Under the pieces are notes generated by a model. The model was not told the DNA's origin. It was given only the letters and a program-made list of their open reading frames with translations, and did no database searches. 6,575 bases of DNA, from positions 1 through 6,575 of the forward strand of contig JAEYUK010000360.1 in assembly GCA_023432655.1 (NCBI GenBank), read 5' to 3'. Positions 1 to 4,607 of the stretch are shown piece by piece (position 1 is the first letter of the stretch; every line of letters begins with the position of its first letter). The DNA comes from Pseudomonadota bacterium. Lineage in GTDB: Bacteria; Bdellovibrionota; Bacteriovoracia; Bacteriovoracales; Bacteriovoracaceae. The position numbers and the translations under genes were made by a program.

Positions 1-720
1 AAGATCACCGGTGTTGGTATCTTGTTCCGGGTTACGAAGAATACAAGAATACTGAGACACTGGAATGTTTTTTAAAGGGCCTAAAACAGAAATAGGTATT
101 TCTTGAGAGTACTTAATGAACTGAACAGAATCTGAGCGGGCCCCTGTGCTTCTCTCTACAAGAGTAAGAATATAGGCCTTGTCTGATTGAAGCCTATCTT
201 GAATATTTGCCTGAAGACTATTGGAGTTAGGGGGAATGGTTACTTCAATAGGAGTGATGTTACCGGATGAATCTTTGGCCTCAATTTCACATTCAGGATT
301 CTGAGTATCTCCTTCAAGGGCGACTGAACACCAGGCATACATATTACCAAGGCCCCCAAGAGAGATGGCCTCAGTTACTCTGAAGTTTGCGAAAAGAGTT
401 TCTGCACCACTGGTATTTTTTCCGGCACAAAAAGAAGAACAGTTCCCATAGCTCACGGCCACTGAATCTTTACAGGCACAGAAATCTGTTTTCCAGAAAA
501 CTGCGTCTTTAGGACGATTGACTTTGATATCCTGACAAGTTTCTACTATTTGACCATCAACAATCTCAGAGACAACTTCCTGACCCTCAGGACAAACTAA
601 AACATCATCCGAGGCAGAACCTTTGGTTATGGTTTGTCGTGATGGCATTGTATCCTGGCAGGCCACTGAGAGCGCCAGCAGAATGCCAAAGCAGATAATG
701 TTGGTAAATCGAAGGTTCAT
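1..720 (-). CDS. Cysteine-rich predicted lipoprotein, 3' part outside the window
   Basis: An open frame runs from an ATG at 720 to the window edge, 240 codons without a stop, so this is the N-terminal part of a longer protein. The first 20 residues form a lipoprotein signal: a short basic start (MNLRF), a hydrophobic core, then LSVA before Cys21. Gln follows the Cys; with no Asp at +2, the outer membrane is the likely site (established sorting rule, applied by inference). The mature part has ten cysteines, at 21, 43, 62, 81, 83, 94, 98, 131, 144 and 226. They include a CxC pair (81/83) and CxxxC (94/98), which suggests disulfides in a secreted domain. I recognise no family and assign no function. 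A second ATG at 726 is in frame, but GAGG at 730-733 sits 9 bases from 720 and only 3 from 726, so I prefer 720. The gene is divergent from the IHF-like gene. Confidence 0.8.
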   Translation of the reverse strand, partial: MNLRFTNIICFGILLALSVACQDTMPSRQTITKGSASDDVLVCPEGQEVVSEIVDGQIVETCQDIKVNRPKDAVFWKTDFCACKDSVAVSYGNCSSFCAGKNTSGAETLFANFRVTEAISLGGLGNMYAWCSVALEGDTQNPECEIEAKDSSGNITPIEVTIPPNSNSLQANIQDRLQSDKAYILTLVERSTGARSDSVQFIKYSQEIPISVLGPLKNIPVSQYSCILRNPEQDTNTGDL

Positions 721-735
721 ATCCATAATCCTCAA

Positions 736-750
736 CGACTTATCGAGTCG
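736..750 (-). promoter_or_regulatory. Small hairpin just upstream of the lipoprotein ribosome binding site
   Basis: On the minus strand CGACT (750-746) and AGTCG (740-736) form a perfect 5-bp stem with a 5-base loop. It ends 2 bases before the GAGG ribosome binding site at 733-730. A stem this close to the Shine-Dalgarno could affect translation or mRNA stability. A 5-bp stem is short enough to arise by chance. Confidence 0.35.
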
Positions 751-765
751 GTTCGAAAAATTCTT

Positions 766-780
766 AACTTATTGTAAGTT
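766..780 (-). promoter_or_regulatory. Palindrome over a possible -10 box of the lipoprotein gene
   Basis: AACTTA (766-771), a 3-base spacer and TAAGTT (775-780) make a perfect 6-3-6 inverted repeat. Read on the minus strand, TACAAT at 776-771 matches the sigma-70 -10 consensus in 5 of 6 positions and lies inside the palindrome. The best -35 at 17-base spacing is only TTAAGC (799-794), a 3 of 6 match. The promoter call is therefore weak, but a palindrome on a -10 element is a classic repressor-site layout. It lies 46 bases upstream of the start at 720. Confidence 0.35.
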
Positions 781-867
781 TCTTCGGTAATTCGCTTAAA
801 AAAATTGCATGAGCGAGTGTAATTCCGGTAACATAGACTTTGTAAGGACATTTTATTTATTGAATGG

Positions 868-887
868 TTGCCGAGGCTTTGAGGCAA
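868..887. repeat. Inverted repeat TTGCC-N10-GGCAA ahead of the IHF-like gene promoter
   Basis: TTGCC (868-872) and GGCAA (883-887) are exact inverted arms separated by 10 bases, so their centres are 15 bases apart. GAGGC also occurs twice with an 8-base period (873-877 and 881-885). The element ends 4 bases before the proposed sigma-28 -35 box at 892. It could be a regulator site. Alternatively TTGCCG (868-873) with TAAATT (892-897, 18-base spacer) could be a weak sigma-70 promoter. No known operator is recognised. Confidence 0.35.
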
Positions 888-891
888 AAAC

Positions 892-918
892 TAAATTATT
901 ATTTAAGACCGCCGATAA
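892..918 (+). promoter_or_regulatory. Sigma-28 (FliA) type promoter of the IHF-like gene
   Basis: The -35 element is TAAATTAT (892-899), then exactly 11 bases, then GCCGATAA (911-918). The enterobacterial FliA consensus is TAAAGTTT-N11-GCCGATAA, so the -10 box matches 8 of 8, the -35 box 6 of 8, and the spacing is exact. Transcription would start near 924-926, leaving a leader of about 40 bases that contains the Shine-Dalgarno AGGAG at 954-958. This would put a nucleoid-associated protein under flagellar-class control. A sigma-70 start cannot be excluded: TACAAT at 932-937 is a fair -10 box, but it has no matching -35. Confidence 0.7.
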
Positions 919-964
919 GCATTCAAAATCATACAATACGAATGTCCCGTAACAGGAGTGGACC

Positions 965-1270
965 ATGACGAAAGCTGATTTAATTGCCGTAATTGAAAAA
1001 CAAGCAAACCTTCCTCATCACCAAGCTGAAAAGATTGTGAATATCTGTTTCGACAGCATGATTCAAGCTCTCTTCGATGACGAGCGTATTGAGATCAGAG
1101 GTTTTGGATCATTCGCTAATAGAAACTACAAAGCTTATGAAGGTCGTAATCCTAAGACTGGAAAAGTGGTGAAAGTTTCTCCAAAGAAAGTGCCTTTCTT
1201 TAAAGTCGGTAAAGAACTTAAAGAAATGGTTGATGAAGGAAAGGATAAATACGTCATCCGCGAAGCTTAA
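965..1270 (+). CDS. IHF-beta/HU-family DNA-bending protein
   Basis: A 101-residue protein of the HU/IHF family, which dimerises and bends DNA by inserting a proline from each beta-arm into the minor groove. The start MTKADLI and the segment ERIEIRGFGSF (40-50) are very close to IHF-beta. GRNPKTG (60-66) is the beta-arm signature with the intercalating Pro63, and VPFFKVGKELKE (76-87) is the typical C-terminal helix region. It is slightly longer than E. coli IHF-beta (94 residues), with a charged tail (EGKDKYVIREA). The resemblance favours an IHF-beta-like protein over a generic HU, but many non-enteric bacteria have several such paralogues, so I give no symbol. AGGAG at 954-958 is 6 bases from the ATG. 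The gene is transcribed alone between a FliA-type promoter and a strong terminator. Roles in flagellar or chemotaxis transcription are inference from that promoter. Confidence 0.95.
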   Translation: MTKADLIAVIEKQANLPHHQAEKIVNICFDSMIQALFDDERIEIRGFGSFANRNYKAYEGRNPKTGKVVKVSPKKVPFFKVGKELKEMVDEGKDKYVIREA

Positions 1271-1291
1271 ATCTGATTTAAATAATTGAGT

Positions 1292-1326
1292 AAAGGCCTT
1301 TTTCTTAACGGAAAAAGGCCTTTTTT
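1292..1326 (+). terminator. Rho-independent terminator after the IHF-like gene
   Basis: A perfect 13-bp stem pairs 1292-1304 (AAAGGCCTTTTTC) with 1311-1323, around the 6-base loop TTAACG. The downstream arm runs directly into a T tract to 1326, followed by GTTT. The stem begins 21 bases after the stop codon. It separates the IHF-like gene from the chemotaxis operon, so that operon needs its own promoter. Confidence 0.93.
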
Positions 1327-1389
1327 GTTTGTTCTCCAGCTTTAAAACCTGATTCTTATCAACTATCCCCTAAATCGCAAGATTCTCCT

Positions 1390-1416
1390 TAAGCCAGTCC
1401 CCGAGAAAGCCGAAAT
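1390..1416 (+). promoter_or_regulatory. Sigma-28-like promoter of the chemotaxis operon
   Basis: TAAG (1390-1393), exactly 15 bases, then GCCGAAAT (1409-1416). Against the FliA core TAAA-N15-GCCGATAA this is 3 of 4 at -35 and 6 of 8 at -10, with exact spacing. A start near 1423 would give a leader of about 28 bases carrying the Shine-Dalgarno AAGGAAG at 1436-1442. The site sits between the terminator of the preceding gene and the first chemotaxis gene, where a promoter is required. FliA control of chemotaxis operons is well established in enterobacteria. Confidence 0.55.
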
Positions 1417-1450
1417 TTAAAACAGAGCATTTATCAAGGAAGAATTCGGA

Positions 1451-3184
1451 ATGAGTCTGGCAGCGAAATTAACAAACGATTGGGAACAACTGGTTAAGGA
1501 AGTGAGTGAAGTTATCACTAAACTGACCGGCAACGTGATGGAAGCTAAACAGCGACCAATGGTGGAGTCGCGTTTAAAAAGACGATGTCTCGATCTGAGA
1601 ATTTCTGATCCGAACCAATACAAAGCTTACTGGAAAGAACATCAGGCAGAAGAAAATAAAATTCTAATTGGGCTCCTTACAACTCATTTCACCTCATTTT
1701 TTCGTGAGTTTGCTCACTTTGAGTGGCTCGCCAGTGAACTCCCGGCACTTGTGAAAAGTGTTCGCCAAGAGGGAAGAGACTGCTTGAAAATCTGGTCTGC
1801 AGCAGCTTCTAAGGGACAGGAAGTATGGTCTCTTTGCATGTGGATGGAACATCATATGCCGAAGATTGATCCGACGATGAAGTGGACTGTGATGGGGAGT
1901 GATATTGATGAAGCTTCCATTAAAGAAGCTGATAACGGAGTCTATCATCGCCGCGAACTTGAAACAGCTCCGAGGCACCTGTGGGAGTCCCATTGGGTGA
2001 AAGGGAAGGCCGACATTTCCGACTGGTATAAAGTGAAGCCATCTTTAAAGGCCCGAGCTGAATTCAGAACTATGAATCTTCTGGATCTTACTCTTAAAAA
2101 AGATGAATACTTTGACGTTATCCTTTGCCGGAATGTTTTGATTTATTTTGATAACAAAAATCAGGAAAGAATTATTCTTTCTCTTTTAAAGCATCTACGT
2201 CCAAGTGGCACTCTTATTACAGGATTAAGTGAATCCCTTGGCGGTTATGGACTTCCAATTAAAGGTGTCTCTCCGTCGGTATACAAGCATCAAGAAGCTA
2301 CGATCCTGGAGTTTCCAAAAGCTTCCAAACCGCAAACGGAAAGTATTCCTTCACCACTAAAAGTTCTGTGCGTGGATGATTCTGCAACGATTCTTAGTAT
2401 CATGAAAAAGATTTTAAAGGCCCCTCAGTTTGAGATCGTGGGTACGGCGAAAAACGGGTTGGAAGCCATTGAGCAGCTCAAGACTCTTAAGCCAGATGTC
2501 ATCACACTGGACATTCATATGCCGGAGATGGATGGGCCGACTTTCTTACAAACCTCGGGTGTCGCTTCACGCATTCCGGTTATTGTGGTGAGTTCAGTAG
2601 GAAGAGAGCATTCATCACTAATTGAACCTATGAAGAACATGGGAGTTATGGACTTTGTTGAGAAGCCATCTCTTTCTAATGTTGATCAGATCGGAGAAGA
2701 GCTAACTCAAAAATTGAAAATGAGCTGGATGAACAGAAAAAATATTTCTGTCTCCACTTCACGGACAAATATTACAGAGCAGAAAAGGCCAAGTGGTGCC
2801 GTCATTTTCAATTTCGGTCCTGGGGATGAATTAAAAGTTCAAAGAGTCCTCAACGAACATGATTGGGATAAGGATCATCTGATTTTTAAATTTAATGGCC
2901 CTGAGTTTCCAGTCTCATTTAAAGAGAGGATTCAGTTTGCCCTCAGGAAAGCGGAGAAAGCCGAATTCACTTTGGCCCGCGAATTCGTTACAACTTCTAA
3001 AACATCTGTCATGTGGCTGGGATTTGCCTCGGGTGATTATCAGCAGATGCGGCTAAAGCGAAGAAGTAACGATTTCATGGTGGTGGAAGAAAATGCTCCA
3101 GAAAGTGTCAAAGCTGATGCAAACGATATTTCTCCTACGACATCGTTTAATTATCTCATTAATAAGTTTTTTAGAGGTGAATAG
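1451..3184 (+). CDS. CheR methyltransferase fused to a CheB-type receiver and an unassigned C-terminal domain
   Basis: A 577-residue cytoplasmic protein, about twice the length of classical CheR. Residues 1-287 are a CheR methyltransferase that adds methyl groups from S-adenosylmethionine to receptor glutamates. The expected motifs are present: TSFFRE (81-86), WSAAASKGQE (115-124, GQE where GEE is usual), SDID (150-153), NLL (209-211), CRNVLIYFD (226-234) and GLSES (258-262). Residues 303-420 are a complete receiver domain: acidic pair Asp309/Asp310, phosphoacceptor Asp354 in LDIHMPEMDG, Ser381 and Lys405. Its VSSVG and DFVEKP segments resemble the receiver of CheB rather than CheY. Residues 447-546 are a domain I do not recognise, followed by a polar tail. 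AAGGAAG at 1436-1442 supports the ATG. It is the first gene of the operon and overlaps the next by one base. CheR methyltransferase and receiver calls are firm; phosphorylation by CheA is inference. Confidence 0.93.
   Translation: MSLAAKLTNDWEQLVKEVSEVITKLTGNVMEAKQRPMVESRLKRRCLDLRISDPNQYKAYWKEHQAEENKILIGLLTTHFTSFFREFAHFEWLASELPALVKSVRQEGRDCLKIWSAAASKGQEVWSLCMWMEHHMPKIDPTMKWTVMGSDIDEASIKEADNGVYHRRELETAPRHLWESHWVKGKADISDWYKVKPSLKARAEFRTMNLLDLTLKKDEYFDVILCRNVLIYFDNKNQERIILSLLKHLRPSGTLITGLSESLGGYGLPIKGVSPSVYKHQEATILEFPKASKPQTESIPSPLKVLCVDDSATILSIMKKILKAPQFEIVGTAKNGLEAIEQLKTLKPDVITLDIHMPEMDGPTFLQTSGVASRIPVIVVSSVGREHSSLIEPMKNMGVMDFVEKPSLSNVDQIGEELTQKLKMSWMNRKNISVSTSRTNITEQKRPSGAVIFNFGPGDELKVQRVLNEHDWDKDHLIFKFNGPEFPVSFKERIQFALRKAEKAEFTLAREFVTTSKTSVMWLGFASGDYQQMRLKRRSNDFMVVEENAPESVKADANDISPTTSFNYLINKFFRGE
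3173..3180 (+). promoter_or_regulatory. Ribosome binding site fixing the GTG start of cheB
   Basis: AGAGGTGA is a strong Shine-Dalgarno inside the last codons of the CheR fusion, 3 bases before the GTG at 3184. The AGAGG core ends 6 bases upstream of that GTG. The GTG shares its G with the upstream TAG stop (TAGTG), an arrangement typical of translational coupling, so the two enzymes are probably made in linked amounts. Confidence 0.8.
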
Positions 3185-4545
3185 TGGAATTCTATCTTGG
3201 CAAAATCATTCAAGGTGAAACCGGACTGCTGCAATTCAGCCTTCCACAAAATGTCGTGCTGATCTGGAAGGATTGTACGCCTGCGGAAGCTGTCATATGT
3301 GAATCGATCAAAGATCTGCCAGCGGCCTGGAGAAATCAAAAAAGTATACCATGGAAAATCTTTGGAGATCTTGAACTCATAAAATCGATGTTTCCTGATT
3401 TCAACATTCCAGTAGGGTCGAAGGTGGTTTCATTTTCTTCGGCTCCCGCGATTCAGATGGATTTAGGGAAAGGAATCGTTCGCTACATGGGAAAAAGAAG
3501 AAAGAGGGCGATGATCGTTGATGATTCATCAACCATTAGAAAGCTTCTTCATCATATGATTTCTTCCTTTGAAGACTGGGAAGTGGTAGTGGAAGTTGAG
3601 CGGGCAGAGGATGTTTCACAAGCGCTTAAAAATCACTATCCGGATCTGGTTACACTGGATCTCAATCTGGTTAAAATGAACGGAGTTGAGGCGATGAAAA
3701 CCTTTCTCGCTCCGAAACGTATTCCCACATTACTTATCACTTCTCAACCAAAAGAAGATGGCTCATTAGTCATGGATGCACTGGATGCGGGGGCGCTGGA
3801 TTATTTACAGAAACCTGAATCAGGCGCCTGGGATATTCTTAAAGACGAACTTCTTTATAAAATGGAAGCGGCGTTAAGGTCGAAGTGGCAAACCGCTCCT
3901 GTGTCCGGCAAAGGCCTGGTGAGTAAGGCCACGGTATCTACCAATGTAACGATGAGTGATTATCTCATAACAATTGGATCATCAACCGGTGGCACTCAGG
4001 CCTTGCAGCAAATTTTTACCCAGCTTCCAGATAACATTCCACCAATCCTTGTGGCCCAGCATATTCCGGCAGGGTTCTCAAAAGCTTTGGCCGATCGTCT
4101 TGATAAACTTTGTCCTTTCGAGATTAAAGAAGCGGAAGATGGCGATGAAGTCCGTCCAAACCGTATTTTGATCGCGCCTGGTAATCACCATATGGCCTTA
4201 AGTAAGAACGGAAAAACGGTTGATGTCTTTCCTGGTGAACCAGTAAACCGTTTCAGGCCGTCAGTGGATGTTCTTTTTAAATCCGTAGCTCAAAATGCCA
4301 AAGTCCAAACTGTTGGTGTTATTTTGACCGGCATGGGTAAAGACGGTGCTCAAGGCCTACTCGAACTTCGTCAATCGGGCACACACACTATTGCCCAGGA
4401 CGAAAGCAGTTGTGTGGTCTTTGGAATGCCTAAAGAGGCCATTCGCTTAAAAGCTGCTGAGGTAATTAGTCCACTAATGGATATCCCTAGTGCCATGATG
4501 AGTTTCCTGGGAAAAAAAGGCCAAAAAATTAAACGAGGGGCCTAA
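3184..4545 (+). CDS. cheB: CheB protein-glutamate methylesterase with an extra N-terminal domain
   Basis: A 453-residue protein, about 100 longer than usual CheB, which removes receptor methyl esters and can deamidate receptor glutamines when its receiver is phosphorylated. Residues 1-105 are an extension I cannot place firmly. Residues 108-225 are the receiver: Asp113/Asp114, phosphoacceptor Asp159 in TLDL, Thr186 and Lys210. The usual MP after the phosphoacceptor is replaced by LV (LDLNLVKMNG). Residues 226-258 are a linker. Residues 259-441 are the methylesterase with an intact catalytic triad: Ser267 in GSSTGG, His293 in AQHIP and Asp387 in GMGKDG. A short basic tail follows. The gene begins with GTG overlapping the CheR-fusion stop codon by one base and lies upstream of cheA, the expected place for an adaptation enzyme in a chemotaxis operon. 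Esterase identity is certain; control by CheA phosphate is known for the family. Confidence 0.96.
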   Translation: MEFYLGKIIQGETGLLQFSLPQNVVLIWKDCTPAEAVICESIKDLPAAWRNQKSIPWKIFGDLELIKSMFPDFNIPVGSKVVSFSSAPAIQMDLGKGIVRYMGKRRKRAMIVDDSSTIRKLLHHMISSFEDWEVVVEVERAEDVSQALKNHYPDLVTLDLNLVKMNGVEAMKTFLAPKRIPTLLITSQPKEDGSLVMDALDAGALDYLQKPESGAWDILKDELLYKMEAALRSKWQTAPVSGKGLVSKATVSTNVTMSDYLITIGSSTGGTQALQQIFTQLPDNIPPILVAQHIPAGFSKALADRLDKLCPFEIKEAEDGDEVRPNRILIAPGNHHMALSKNGKTVDVFPGEPVNRFRPSVDVLFKSVAQNAKVQTVGVILTGMGKDGAQGLLELRQSGTHTIAQDESSCVVFGMPKEAIRLKAAEVISPLMDIPSAMMSFLGKKGQKIKRGA

Positions 4546-4607
4546 TTTATCTTTAGAAGAACAAGAATTCTCCGTTAAGTAGATAAAGGATTTGCAAAGG
4601 ATCAAAC
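4546..4607 (+). promoter_or_regulatory. cheA leader with tandem Shine-Dalgarno copies and an inverted repeat
   Basis: This is the only gap of any size inside the operon (62 bases). AAAGGAT occurs twice, at 4585-4591 and 4596-4602, with an 11-base period. The second copy is correctly placed 6 bases from the ATG at 4608 and the first is a spare. TTTATCT (4546-4552) is an exact inverted match to AGATAAA (4581-4587), which overlaps the first copy. Folding would occlude the spare but leave the proper site free. The stem is AU-rich with a 28-base loop, so its stability is doubtful. I see no convincing promoter or terminator. Confidence 0.4.

Noticed and set aside
805..834. Weak sigma-70 promoter TTGCAT-N18-TAACAT
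   Set aside because: It matches only 3 of 6 and 4 of 6, and is far less convincing than the sigma-28 site downstream.
1351..1390. GATTCT repeated exactly 30 bases apart (1351 and 1381)
   Set aside because: A 6-base match in a short AT-rich leader is expected by chance and shows no further symmetry.
1417..1993. Minus-strand open frames of 68 and 99 codons (1417-1623 and 1694-1993)
   Set aside because: They lie inside or antisense to the clearly coding CheR domain, have no family resemblance, and show no convincing start context.
3151..3339. Minus-strand open frame of 62 codons over the cheR/cheB junction
   Set aside because: It is antisense to two well-supported overlapping genes; its product resembles nothing known.
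3990..4006. Sigma-54-like TGGCAC...TTGC
   Set aside because: The spacer is 7 bases where 5 is required, and the site lies inside the conserved GSSTGG region of cheB.
3974..4171. Plus-strand 65-codon frame inside cheB
   Set aside because: It is an alternative frame of the conserved methylesterase domain with no ribosome binding site.
4560..4586. Possible sigma-28 site before cheA (GTAGATAA at 4579-4586)
   Set aside because: The -10 box matches only 6 of 8, and the position 15 bases upstream reads AACA with no TAAA-like -35.
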